A stretch of DNA of 64,000 nt from Paenibacillus tundrae (GTDB lineage: Bacteria; Bacillota; Bacilli; Paenibacillales; Paenibacillaceae): positions 1 through 64,000 of the forward strand of contig NZ_JAUSTI010000002.1 of NCBI RefSeq assembly GCF_030812775.1. Reading direction: 5' to 3'. Both the position numbers and the translations under genes were made by a program. Positions 46,565-56,600 of this stretch are shown one piece after another. The number at the start of each line of letters is the position of its first letter. The stretch's first letter is position 1. The notes under the pieces were generated by a model. That model worked only from the letters and a program-made list of their open reading frames with translations, searched no databases and was not told the DNA's origin.

Positions 46565-46615
46565 AAATCTAGGCAGTCTCATGAATAATCTCGCGCAAGG
46601 CTGCCTTAGATTTTT
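46565..46615 (+). terminator. Intrinsic terminator of the YpeB-like gene
   Basis: AAATCTAGGCAG pairs with CTGCCTTAGATTTTT across a 24-base loop and ends in a T run, just after the stop codon. Confidence 0.75.
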
Positions 46616-46821
46616 GCTTGCCAATCTTGGGTCATTACTTCCTTTTTAATTTGTGATACGGTTCACCTCGGATAATCTTAGACTATCCTGCCCGTTAGTT
46701 TAATGAAACTGTTATCATGTTTCAATTCGTTGTTTATCTGATCGGAGCTACGATGCTCTTGTCATTTCATTAGTTTGGGACAAGAATTTATTTCCTTAAA
46801 TATCTGTAAAGGGGAATAAGA

Positions 46822-46938
46822 ATGGCAGTGTTCCCAAATTTGAATTCCATTTTTGCATGCCCTCCTCTTTTCAGTGCATATATCATGCTGTCTTATTCCT
46901 TTAAAAAGCCAGCGTACGCTTCCGGACTGGGAAAGTAA
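46822..46938 (+). CDS. Possible 38-residue small protein
   Basis: ATG 46822 is preceded at seven bases by AAAGGGG, and the frame runs to TAA 46936-46938. The product has one hydrophobic stretch (IFACPPLFSAYIMLSYSF) and a basic end. It lies alone in the 46616-47172 gap. That gap also holds a minus-strand 64-codon frame at 46955-47149 with no ribosome binding site, and nothing else of note. No family is recognised. The ribosome binding site is the only support. Confidence 0.3.
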   Translation: MAVFPNLNSIFACPPLFSAYIMLSYSFKKPAYASGLGK

Positions 46939-47172
46939 GCGTGTCCCACCTGTATTAGCTCGTTTTATTAGAATTAGCTAACTCTCTGCCTGCAGCTTTA
47001 CAAACGAAATCAAACATGACCTTCGTAGGGACATCAGTCACACCATCATACCACTTATGAGTTGCTGTATTCGATACAACACTTATTAAATGGCCATGTG
47101 ATTTCACTAAAAAGAAACAATTTATCCTGTGGATATCGGAAACTCCCATTTTACAACTTATACCGATAAAAT

Positions 47173-47197
47173 AAAAAAGCCGCTAAAATAGCGACTT
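47173..47197 (-). terminator. Intrinsic terminator of the rhodanese/desulfurase operon
   Basis: On the minus strand AGTCGCTA, a 3-base loop, TAGCGGCT and TTTTTT form a compact terminator about 90 bases past the last gene. Confidence 0.8.
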
Positions 47198-47283
47198 CAA
47201 TGGCATCATGTTCTTGTCCCTCGACAGTACTCACATTGTGTTAGTTGTCTCCGTTCGTTACATAGTTGACTTCATCGCTATCC

Positions 47284-47901
47284 TTAGATGCTCGATTTTC
47301 TTATGACCAATTCTGCCAATAACAAATTGAGAATAACGGCCAACCAAACGGCAAATGTATAAGATAAACCATATGGAAGACCCACACCATTATGAACAAT
47401 GGCGACAATGATATAGATTGTCAAATTCGCAAAGGTTAAAAAGAAGCTCCGAAGAACCCAATCTCGATGCTGTTTGACTTGTCCTTTTCGTATATACCGA
47501 TAACCATTCATCGTAGTTAGAAACCAACATGTATTCAAGACTAAGAAGCCAGTGACACTCCAAAATCCTCCACTCGCATAAAATGATACATAATAACCTG
47601 GAATGATATTGAACAAGATGGATAAGACATAGATTCGTCCATTCCAGCGATGCAGCATGGGTTTCTTCATCCGAATCCTTTTTGAAAGACCTAATGGGCC
47701 GGTAAGCAAAGCCACAATGGCCAAAACAATGTGCATTCGAATCATAACGAACCATAAATCAATATTCGGAAGTTGAATATCCTTGTTCGAAAGGAACGTC
47801 GAGAAGGATGGGTCGACCATAAAGTTCTTGGAGGCTGTATGCAAAATCCACATGACAGCAATAACAGATAGCGTAATCATTAGACCCTTGCTACTTTTCA
47901 T
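47284..47901 (-). CDS. DUF2306-family membrane protein
   Basis: This 205-residue membrane protein has about five hydrophobic segments and the DUF2306 motifs HRWNGRIYV and QHRDWVLRSFF. The conserved His residues resemble those of cytochrome b561-like proteins, so a haem or redox role is possible but unproven. Its start overlaps the 3' end of the kinase gene by eleven bases, so it is made with the operon. It is last in the set rhodanese, desulfurase-like enzyme, regulator, kinase, DUF2306. Confidence 0.85.
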   Translation of the reverse strand: MKSSKGLMITLSVIAVMWILHTASKNFMVDPSFSTFLSNKDIQLPNIDLWFVMIRMHIVLAIVALLTGPLGLSKRIRMKKPMLHRWNGRIYVLSILFNIIPGYYVSFYASGGFWSVTGFLVLNTCWFLTTMNGYRYIRKGQVKQHRDWVLRSFFLTFANLTIYIIVAIVHNGVGLPYGLSYTFAVWLAVILNLLLAELVIRKSSI

Positions 47902-48961
47902 TTGTTTCTAGCTCTCCATTCGTAAGATGGACTGTGAACGTTGTGCCATCATTGGGTACACTTGAAACGGATATTTTTCCGTGATGTAATTCTACGATTT
48001 TTTGGACAATAGACAGTCCAAGACCGCTGCCCTTCTTTTCTCGATTACGTGAGCGGTCACTTTTATAGAACCGTTCAAATATACGGTTTTGTTCATCAGC
48101 TGTCATACCGATTCCATTATCCCTAATCTCCACAACCAGTCCTCTGTGTGTATTAGTTAAGTCGATCCGTATTTGTCCACCATTCGGTGTGAATTTAATA
48201 GCATTATCCAGTAGATTCATCCAAACCTGGTTTAACAATTCTTCATTCGCCAGGCATTGAGTCTCTTGCAGATGGACGGATAACTCAATGTCTTTTTGAC
48301 TCCAATGATATTCCATCGTTAATACAACTTCTCTTAATTGCTGATCCAGACGAAAGTTCTGGATCTTCATATCCAAGTTCAATTCTTTTAACCACGACAG
48401 CTTTTGCATATTCGTGCTTAGGTTGGACAGTCGATTACTTTCTCTTTCGATGATATCAAGATAATGAGTTCTCTCCGCGATCGTTAGCTCAGGATTTCTC
48501 AAAACATGAGTAAAGCCTTTTATTGCTGTGAGTGGAGACTGTATCTCATGAGACACGTTAGAAATAAACTCCTGGTTTAATTTTTCTCGTAAAGTCAGTT
48601 CCTCTGCCATTCGATTAACGTTCCTTGATAAAAAGGACATCGAATAGCCTTTGATCCTGCTCTCGTTCAGATGTGCGCGATCATATTCACCACTGCTGAT
48701 ACGTTTCATGCTATCAATAATAGGCTGTAATCGCCGATCTCTTTGGGGGCGAAGTAACATCATTAGCACAGACATGAGTATCATCGCCAGAATAAAACCG
48801 AGCAGCCCGTTAATCGTTGCTGCAAGCCAATCGGAAGGATTGAACTTCCACATCTTGTACAAAAATGAGGTTAGCACGTATGGCAGATAGCCAACTAGAA
48901 AGCTGACTAAGAGTAATGAAATTACAACCATAACAAGATGTTTCCATATCTTTTTATTCAC
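47891..48961 (-). CDS. Sensor histidine kinase
   Basis: This 356-residue kinase has two close transmembrane helices (about 9-32 and 45-68), a very short outside loop, a HAMP region, the phospho-acceptor motif FISNVSHEIQSPLTAIKGF and the ATPase boxes NLLDNAIKFTPNGG, RDNGIGM and GSGLGLSIVQKIV. The short loop suggests sensing within the membrane. Its GTG start overlaps the response-regulator stop as GTGA, showing translational coupling. Confidence 0.92.
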   Translation of the reverse strand: MNKKIWKHLVMVVISLLLVSFLVGYLPYVLTSFLYKMWKFNPSDWLAATINGLLGFILAMILMSVLMMLLRPQRDRRLQPIIDSMKRISSGEYDRAHLNESRIKGYSMSFLSRNVNRMAEELTLREKLNQEFISNVSHEIQSPLTAIKGFTHVLRNPELTIAERTHYLDIIERESNRLSNLSTNMQKLSWLKELNLDMKIQNFRLDQQLREVVLTMEYHWSQKDIELSVHLQETQCLANEELLNQVWMNLLDNAIKFTPNGGQIRIDLTNTHRGLVVEIRDNGIGMTADEQNRIFERFYKSDRSRNREKKGSGLGLSIVQKIVELHHGKISVSSVPNDGTTFTVHLTNGELETNEK

Positions 48962-49629
48962 GATAACACCTCTAAACGATAACCTAATCCCCGAATGGTT
49001 TTTATTTGAAAAGAAGATTGTTCCTTCAGACGTTCCCGAAGTCGATTAATATGTACATCCAGCGTCCGATCATTACCCGAAAAGTACATGCCCCAAATAA
49101 ATTCAATTAATTGATCTCTCGTATACGTCCGACCAGGGTTCTCTGCTAATTTAAAAAGCAAATTAAACTCCTTCAACGGCAGGGTATAGCTTTTCTGGCC
49201 TAATGACACCTCATATGTGTTTTTATTCATCCATAACTCACCGATTTGCACGGTATGAGACTGGTTGATTTGATATCTTCGAAGAATGGCTTTTATCCTT
49301 AATAGCAGCTCAAGTGGTTCAAATGGCTTCACCATATAATCATCTGCACCAAGGTTAAAGCCCTTTATCTTCTGAATGGATTCCCCTTTTGCTGTCAGCA
49401 TTAAGATAGGGAAGTCATACCATTGACGAAACTCCTTGCAAAGGTCCCAACCATCCACCTTGGGAAGCATAATATCAATGATGGCCATGTCAATCTCATG
49501 CTCTTTAGCTATATCCAATGCTTCTTGCCCATCAGAAGCCTCTATCACTATAAAATATTCCTGCTTCAAAATGACTGTAACCAACTCGCGAATTGAAGGA
49601 TCGTCATCCACAACTAATAACGTTGCCAT
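48958..49629 (-). CDS. OmpR-family response regulator
   Basis: This 223-residue regulator has a receiver domain (VVDDD acidic pair, phospho-acceptor Asp52 in AIIDIMLPK, MVKPF Lys) and a C-terminal winged helix ending KTIRGLGYRLEV. AAGGTGG precedes the ATG. It lies 31 bases after the desulfurase-like gene and overlaps the kinase gene. It probably controls its own operon in response to the kinase's signal. Confidence 0.93.
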   Translation of the reverse strand: MATLLVVDDDPSIRELVTVILKQEYFIVIEASDGQEALDIAKEHEIDMAIIDIMLPKVDGWDLCKEFRQWYDFPILMLTAKGESIQKIKGFNLGADDYMVKPFEPLELLLRIKAILRRYQINQSHTVQIGELWMNKNTYEVSLGQKSYTLPLKEFNLLFKLAENPGRTYTRDQLIEFIWGMYFSGNDRTLDVHINRLRERLKEQSSFQIKTIRGLGYRLEVLS

Positions 49630-49660
49630 TCCATTCCACCTTCTTTATAGATGCTTCTGT

Positions 49661-51049
49661 TTATCCATCTGATCTCGGTCTACCACAAATCCCTTTTGGT
49701 ACATTCTCATACTTCTTCGTATAATATTCCGCTTTGTGAGCGATCTGTTGTAGCGCTTCGACAAGGTCATTGATTTCTGCAAATGTATTATAAAAACTTA
49801 AACTAATTCGAACCAAGCCCGGTGAAGGAAGAGTTGCATCCTCCCTGAGCTCGTCGATCCTCTCATCACTCAAGTCTAAGAGTTTCTGCACATAGGAATA
49901 GGCACAGAAAAATCCGGCTCTAACCGAGATGCCAAACTCATTCGCTAAAACCTGAGCAATATCCTGATGGTGTAACTTATCTATTGTAAACGAAAACACA
50001 CTCACGTGTGGCTGATTATCGTTCGAGGCACTGAATAGGGTTAAGCCCTCAACTATGCGCAGCCTTTCAAGTGTATAATTCATTAACTGCTTCTCATATT
50101 CATGTATCGCTTCCGTATTAACTTGCTGCAATGTACGAATTGCTGTATTTAATGCGACGATACCCATCACATTAGGCGTTCCACCCTCAAACCTCTCGGG
50201 TGCCCCGTTCCATTGAACCGATGATCTCAAAGCGATCTGAGCCGTGCCCCCACCTTGCAGCATCGGCTGTGCAGCATTAAATACTTCGGTCTCTCCAATT
50301 AAAACAGCCGTGCCGAACGGAGCATACAATTTATGTCCTGTAAAGGAAAGATAATCAATATTTTCTGCCGAATTCAGTCGCTTCATTTGGATCGTTTCAT
50401 GAGGAATTAACTGTGCTGCATCCACATGAATTTTTGCACCATAGCGATGCGTAAGTTCAGCCACCTCGTAAATAGGATTGATGCAGCCTGTTACATTGGA
50501 GGCTCCTGTTATGGAGACTAACGCGACTTGCTCTTGTAATGCCGAAAGTTTTAATTCTAAATCCTCCAATTTTATTTGACCATCATCATGAACAGCAATA
50601 TATTCGACCTCATAGTTATTTCTCCAAGGTAAGTCATTCGAAATATGTTCCATTTCGGATACTAAAATATAGCGTTTATCCACGACTTGATTCAAAATAT
50701 GTGAGAGTAAATTGATGGACTCTGTACTATTCTTGGTGAAAATAACCGTATGGCTACCTTCGTTCCCACCTACAAAATTCAACAAATTGGAGCGAGCTTG
50801 TTCTATGATCTCTGTTGAACGCACAGACTTATACCCCTGCCCTCGGCCAATAGAGGAATACCATGGCGCAAATCGCTCTATCTCTTTCAAAACACTCTTA
50901 AATGGCGGCGTGGTAGCTGCATTGTCCAAATAGATCCCTCTCATGTAACGTCCATCCGCTATAGGAATCTTTTCATTCAGCCCAATGACCAAGTCTCTCC
51001 ACTTTTTTTGCTGTTTTGATTGCGATCGATTAACTTGAGAAGGTTTCAT
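49661..51049 (-). CDS. Class-V aminotransferase, cysteine desulfurase-like
   Basis: This 462-residue PLP enzyme of the SufS/Csd branch has the N-terminal YLDNAATTP motif. The PLP lysine is in SFTGHKLYAPFG, and the loop cysteine that would carry the persulfide is in RAGFFCAYSYV. Such enzymes take sulfur from cysteine and pass it to acceptors. A basic 40-residue N-terminal extension precedes the core. AAGGAG stands before the ATG. It is next to a rhodanese gene, suggesting a sulfur relay. Another class-V activity cannot be excluded. Confidence 0.85.
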   Translation of the reverse strand: MKPSQVNRSQSKQQKKWRDLVIGLNEKIPIADGRYMRGIYLDNAATTPPFKSVLKEIERFAPWYSSIGRGQGYKSVRSTEIIEQARSNLLNFVGGNEGSHTVIFTKNSTESINLLSHILNQVVDKRYILVSEMEHISNDLPWRNNYEVEYIAVHDDGQIKLEDLELKLSALQEQVALVSITGASNVTGCINPIYEVAELTHRYGAKIHVDAAQLIPHETIQMKRLNSAENIDYLSFTGHKLYAPFGTAVLIGETEVFNAAQPMLQGGGTAQIALRSSVQWNGAPERFEGGTPNVMGIVALNTAIRTLQQVNTEAIHEYEKQLMNYTLERLRIVEGLTLFSASNDNQPHVSVFSFTIDKLHHQDIAQVLANEFGISVRAGFFCAYSYVQKLLDLSDERIDELREDATLPSPGLVRISLSFYNTFAEINDLVEALQQIAHKAEYYTKKYENVPKGICGRPRSDG

Positions 51050-51094
51050 ACAGCTCTCCTTTTTATATATTCTTGGAGTAACTAAAGTGATCTG

Positions 51095-51607
51095 TTACTT
51101 GAAACCGAAGGAACGAATCCATTTCGTAATAAAGATATGGTTCGTGATACCAGAGAGAAGCACTACTATTGCCACGATCGCTGAGTAGCTCAACCCCCAC
51201 CAAGAATTTAAGAACGATATAGGCACTGACAACAGAAACAAAAATCCTAAAACCAACGTATAAATCCTCTCTGTATTCCATTTATGGCGGATCGTCTCCG
51301 TCTCTATCTCGCCTTGCCATTGAGCCATTCCACCTTTAAAGTTAAACACTTTATCATGGGACTCGGCTAATTGCTCTGACACCCTTGAACTTGCCATGCC
51401 GAAATAACAGATGATCACAACCTCTTCTTCTGCCGAAATCCTTGGTATAGTCGACCATGCTGAATAGGGAACATTGATTGATCCTTTGATATGGCCGCGT
51501 CCAAAACTTTTAGCTGTGCGAACATCAAATATTTTCAGGTTCTCTCTTTTATTCAACTTCGCTTGTAATTCATGGAATGATATATCCGTATAGGTAGTTC
51601 CCATCAT
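51095..51607 (-). CDS. Rhodanese with C-terminal membrane domain (YgaP-like)
   Basis: This protein of about 170 residues has a rhodanese domain (FDVRTAKSFGRGHIKGSINV) with the active-site cysteine in IICYFGMASSRVS. Two transmembrane helices of the DUF2892 type follow. The layout matches Escherichia coli YgaP, a membrane-bound sulfurtransferase. Start 51607 follows GGGGGAGT; an in-frame ATG three bases later is also possible. It is the first gene of the operon and would accept or pass sulfane sulfur with the neighbouring desulfurase-like enzyme. Confidence 0.87.
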   Translation of the reverse strand: MMGTTYTDISFHELQAKLNKRENLKIFDVRTAKSFGRGHIKGSINVPYSAWSTIPRISAEEEVVIICYFGMASSRVSEQLAESHDKVFNFKGGMAQWQGEIETETIRHKWNTERIYTLVLGFLFLLSVPISFLNSWWGLSYSAIVAIVVLLSGITNHIFITKWIRSFGFK

Positions 51608-51982
51608 ACTCCCCCTCCCCATCATTCTTTATAAAAATCATAGAACTCTTCCAAGACACCCCTCATGATAAAGCCACAATGTAAACTCAATTTAAACAAA
51701 TTATTTTGGCGAAAGGTTCGCAGTGTACCGGACTGACTGAAAAAGTTTGCTTTACTTCAGACACATTTGATGACATCCTAGCAATGAATCTCCCATAATT
51801 TCCGGCTAGATACTCTGGGAACCTTGTATTAATTAAGATGTTTCCCCGAATCTTATCATTAAATATTCCATCTTCATTTGCAGAACATATAGCAAATAAA
51901 AACAAGGAAGAAGCCTAAAATGCAACGATCCCTATTATATTTCACTAACGTTTCCTCTTAGTATTATGGAATATCATAAAAA
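51608..51982. other. Intergenic region with a possible decayed gene
   Basis: A minus-strand frame at 51687-51905 includes RFPEYLAGNYGRFIARMSSN and looks protein-like, but its start region lacks a ribosome binding site and no family was recognised. It is treated as a possible remnant. The operon promoter of the rhodanese gene must also lie in the right part of this gap. Confidence 0.4.
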
Positions 51983-52670
51983 TTAAAATCCAAACTCTGT
52001 TACTCTTTCAAGCCACTCACACATAAGTGACTCAAATAATAGAGCCTGTTCAATCTGAAGATTATGGCCAGCTCGATCTAGAACGGCAAATGTTGCCCTA
52101 GGGAAATTGTCTAATATTCTAAAAGCGTCTTTGTAACCAACGACTGCATCTTGTCGCCCGAGTGTAAATACTGTTGGTTTATCAAAAACTAATTCATCTA
52201 CATTTGTGGAAAATCCATAGTTTTTTTTAAGCTCGTTAAGAAAATCGTAGTCAGCGATCTCACAACCTTCAACGATCTCTTCAGAATACCTTTTCCAATT
52301 ATATTCATTGAGAACGACTTGATTTGCGCTAAAATTACTTATTTGCTCTTCAGTTAAGGTGTCCATAAATTCGCGATCACTATGTATAACCAAATGCTCG
52401 GGAACTTCTCTTCTCTGGTGTTCGAGAATAATTAATAGACAAATCAGTGCAGCGCCACCAATACGATCCTTATGTTTATTAATTACACCTCTTGTAATAT
52501 ATCTACCGTATGATTTGCCTGCAATGAGATAATCTTGGTTTGGGACGAGTATTTCAATAAACTGTATATAAACGATGGTCTTGTGAAAAACCATGTATCA
52601 TTATAATCGGTTTACCTGTACCCGTTTCCTCGTAATATATATTGGCATTCTTAACTTTACAAAATGGCAT
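51983..52670 (-). pseudogene. Alpha/beta hydrolase broken by an internal deletion
   Basis: A good start at 52670 (GGGAGGAG at five bases) opens a typical hydrolase N-terminus (MPFCKVKNANIYYEETGTGK, then MIHGFSQDHRL) and stops after about 38 codons. A second frame continues as LVPNQDYLIAGKSYGRYITR with the nucleophile elbow GKSYG, and later the acid (GRQDAVVGY) and the catalytic His (DRAGHNLQ). The strand and helix between HGFSQDHRL and the elbow, about 40 residues in family members, are missing. The elbow is also followed by Arg where Gly is usual. It is not functional as it stands. Confidence 0.75.
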
Positions 52671-52957
52671 ACATACTCCTCCCAATTAAGCTATCTATAA
52701 TTGCTTGTAAAATAGAAAAATCTTCATTATTTAATTAAGCAAGCATATCTCCGTTTCCGTTACGTTAGTATTATGAACCCCATATACCTCGCATGAAAAG
52801 AACATACGTTCCTCAATCGAAAATGAGCCAAGTAAATGCGATATTTCGATATAGGCTTTACCTATGTAAGTAATTGATATTATATATTTCTCCAATGGGG
52901 TTTATTCGGATTAAGATGGGTATGTAACAATTTGAATATATAAGGAGGATGATTCAG
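52671..52957. other. AT-rich gap before the glutathione peroxidase gene
   Basis: About 290 AT-rich bases. The leader of the peroxidase gene has the strong ribosome binding site AAGGAGG. No gene and no clear operator were seen. Confidence 0.4.
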
Positions 52958-53509
52958 ATGTCTTTCTATGATATGAAAATCCATACCATAGATGGTACGA
53001 CAGCTGATTTAACAAGATTCCAAGGGAAAGTTCTACTTGTTGTTAACACCGCAAGTAAATGTAGCTATTCTCGTCAATTTACGTCTCTTCAGCAGTTGTA
53101 TGAAAAGTACCATCGAGATGGTTTGGAAATTCTCGCATTTCCGTGTAATCAGTTTAATGAGAAGGAACCTGGGGATAATTCGGAAGTGAAAGCTTATTGT
53201 AAGAATCTGATTAAGTTAACGTTTCCGTTATTCGAAAAGATTGAAGTTAGGGGCCAAAACGCCCATCCAATTTATCAGTTTTTAACAGCGCAAGCGCCAT
53301 TTCAAGGTTTTGATACTGAAACCGCCAGCGGGGAATGGATGAAGAATTTTCTAAACGAGAAGTTCCCTGATATATATATGGGTGACGGGATTAAGTGGAA
53401 CTTCACGAAGTTTTTGATCGATCGTAACGGTCAGGTTCAAGGTAGATATGAGACAACAACTGAACCATTTGAAATAGAGCCAAACATTAAGATATTGCTT
53501 TCAAAGTAG
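52958..53509 (+). CDS. Glutathione peroxidase family protein
   Basis: This 183-residue thiol peroxidase has the active-site cysteine in NTASKCSYSRQF, the Gln in FPCNQF and the Trp/Asn in IKWNFTKFL, completing the Cys-Gln-Trp-Asn tetrad. Bacterial members usually act with thioredoxin to remove lipid or hydrogen peroxide. The loop after the cysteine reads SYSRQF rather than the usual GFTPQY. An ATG at 52949 is in frame, but the site AAGGAGG fits 52958. It is a single-gene unit. Confidence 0.9.
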   Translation: MSFYDMKIHTIDGTTADLTRFQGKVLLVVNTASKCSYSRQFTSLQQLYEKYHRDGLEILAFPCNQFNEKEPGDNSEVKAYCKNLIKLTFPLFEKIEVRGQNAHPIYQFLTAQAPFQGFDTETASGEWMKNFLNEKFPDIYMGDGIKWNFTKFLIDRNGQVQGRYETTTEPFEIEPNIKILLSK

Positions 53510-53559
53510 TCGAACCATTTATTACACGTGTTTTGTTGATTAAAAACAACCTTCCCTGA

Positions 53560-53605
53560 ATAATAAAACGATCTTGACCCTATAAGAAACAGGATCAAGA
53601 TCGTT
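53560..53605 (-). terminator. Intrinsic terminator of the SLH surface-protein gene
   Basis: On the minus strand AACGATCTTGA pairs with TCAAGATCGTT around a loop of about 16 bases, followed by TTATTATT. It lies a few bases beyond the SLH-protein stop codon. Confidence 0.8.
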
Positions 53606-53613
53606 CTATGTGA

Positions 53614-56600
53614 TTAGAATTGCAAGAAAATCTTATACAGAACCTGAGCAGCTTCTGCTCTGGTTGTCGTTACGTTAGGGCTCAAGGTGGCATTGCTTCG
53701 CCCATTGATGAAGCCCATATTAACCATCGCAGCCATATCATTCACGGCGTAATTAGCTACTTTTACAGCATCTGTAAATCTCTTGAGATCCTCTGCTGTA
53801 CTATTTTGCTCGGTTTTCTCCACTGCCCGCAAAGCTCGCATGGTCAGCACAGCCAAATCTTGTCTAGTAATTTCCGTTTCCGGATAGAAGCTACCATTTG
53901 AGCCCATGGCGATTCCGAGTGCTTTGGCGATGCCAATTTCCTCATAATAGAGATCCGTTCGCTCGATATCACCGAATGTGGTGTTAACCTCCGCTTTAAG
54001 CCCCAGTGTCTTTACTAGCCAGGCTAGATACTCACCTCTTGTGACCTGTTGGCTAGGACTAAAGCTTGTAGCTGATGTTCCCTCGATGAATCCTTTGGAC
54101 GCCATTGTTTCAACAGCTTGCGCATACCACGAATCCTTGATGACGTCATTAAAGTGCTTCTTAGTATACACAACTGCATATTCACCTGCTTTTGCAGTTG
54201 TAAAGACCATAGCTTGTAGTTCGCTGTCATATTTGCCATCAAGTAGCTGTACAAACGTACTGTTCGCAGCCACATATGAAACGGTAAGGTATCTGGAATT
54301 AGCCAATTCTTCAACATCAGGAGTATATGGCACTCTGATTTCAGCTGGTGTATTCAGGGCTACTACTTCTACTCCATCTACGCGGACAGTTAATGCAATA
54401 ACAGGCTTGCTGGTTGTCACTGATTTTACACCTGAGTGCAGCTTTGCAGGATCTAACCCGCTCAGTACCAGTTCTATATTCTTCATACCTGATACATACT
54501 TCAGCGTATTGGAAGGCACGGTAACAGTGCCAAATCCCGTATGAATCTCTATCTTCATGTTGCCATGATCAGCGGCTATTGCTGCTGCTGGAAACTCAAC
54601 TGCATAGGAACTGACTCCCTCTGCTTTCGGTATTTCCACTAGAATCGTTTTAACTTTGCTGCCATTCGCTTGCGCATGATCAAGAGCCGTATTCATATCT
54701 TCTTGCCGGATGGGTGCTCCTTTCGCTACACCGGTTTTCGTATCTACCTTTGGTACCAAAACCTTAATTAAGTTACCTTCGACTTTTATGTTTTCAGGAG
54801 TCGCAGTAAGAGTAGGAGTCGAAGTAGGTGTGGTGACTGACACAGGTGCATTTGTTGACGGCGGTATTTCCGTCGGTGGTTCTGGATTGACAACTGGATT
54901 GTTGATAACGACAGTAAGGGATTGGCTCGCATAATGAGTTGCCGTCTCTTTATATCTCACTTCGTAGATTCCGTTGCCAAGACCTCTAACCTCTGATCCT
55001 GTAATGGCATCCCAGCTCGTAGCCTCACTACCATCTTGTCGGTATTCCATCGCAGGACTTACACCAATGATCTTACCGTCCTTAACACCCGATGCACTAA
55101 CATTTACAGCTTTAACCTCTTCACTGGACGGCGGATTCTGCTCTTGTTTGGTTCCGTCAGGCACAACGATTAGAATGGTAGGACTTGGATTGCTCGTATC
55201 TGTTCCAGCGTATCGAAGCTCGTATCCTCCGGCCTCCAGGCCTTCAATGCTGGTTCCACTGACAGGCATATAATCACCTTGATCTGTCTTACGGTACTCC
55301 ATATCGGCAGTCACATTTTCGATTCTGCCATCATTTCCGCCAGCCACTGTAGGTGGTGTAATGATCAGTCCTTCCGCTGTTGGAGGCTCCCTGTCTTCCT
55401 TGGCTTCTTTGCGAATATCTACGTTTACCGGCGGACTAGCCTTTAGGCTAACTGTCGCTGCGTACCGGATCTGATAGCTACCAGAGTTCAGATCGCTAAT
55501 CGTTGTACCTGTTACAGGCGTATAGTCCGCCTCCCCGAGCTTCCGGTATTCCATCGTATCATTTAAACCCTCAATGTTACCTTTCGTCTCGGTATCCGTA
55601 TTGGCATGTGAGATTACCCACCCACTCGCATCTGGTGCAGCCTGCTCCTGTATCTGCCCTTCTGGTATAACGACTTCCTTATCCAGGCTGGCATTCAACG
55701 AATCGGTCTTCATATACCGGACATAATATTTACCTGCGGAGAGGCCTGTAACCTCAGTTGTTGCAATTGTAGTATAATCTTCGTCGCCTTCCTTTTTATA
55801 CTCCATTCACTTGTAACACCAATTAGTTTGCCGTCATCTCCACCGGGCATGGACGGAGCCACCCCGGTTGGTGTTACTGGAGCCTCACGATCAGGCATGG
55901 ATAAGGCCTGGAGAACTTCCCATTCCCATAGGCCAACACCATTATCTCCTGCCCGAGATTGCTTGGTCAGGGTAACCCGCAGTGCCTTTACCTCCAGCGC
56001 CGGATCAAACGTGTACGGATTGGAGGATTCTGCGGGAGAATGTTCAACCACTTTGATTCCTTCCGTAATCGTTCCTACGGTTACCCATTCATTGGTAGCG
56101 CTATTCGCTGGGATGTAGGAATACTTAATTTGGGTAGGCGGCTTGATCCCACCTGCGTCTGACCACAGCACCAGATCAGAACTCCGGATGGAGGCACCCT
56201 GTGGCCATTCATATTGCACCCACTCCTCTACGCCTTCATGACCCCAGGTTCCCCAATGTGGGATGTTGTTGCCTTCCTTCTTTCCGTCATTCACTGCCGC
56301 CAGACTCTCCCAAGGAGACGTGTAGCTGGAAGAAGCATTGGCGAGGAAGGCCATATTGCCATCTCTCGGGCTCAGCAGACGTAAGTCCGTTAGCAGTTTC
56401 TCCAGCGCTATCTTTATTTCTCTGTTTGTGGCATTCATATTCTTGATTACAGCAGAAGCTTCTGTCTTCGCCGCTTCAATGGGCGCCAGGCCAGGATCTA
56501 TAAAGTTCGAATCATTTAGTGTATTTACATAGTTATAGACCTTGATCAGTTCTAACTTATCTTCTACAGCGCCAGTATAACCATTTACCTTCCACTCCAG

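Noticed and set aside
46955-47149. Minus-strand frame of 64 codons after the DUF2306 operon terminator
   Set aside because: Protein-like in parts, but no ribosome binding site, it lies past a terminator and no family was recognised. Left as possible remnant.
51687-51905. Minus-strand 72-codon frame
   Set aside because: No start signal and no recognised domain; possibly a decayed gene and noted only as such.
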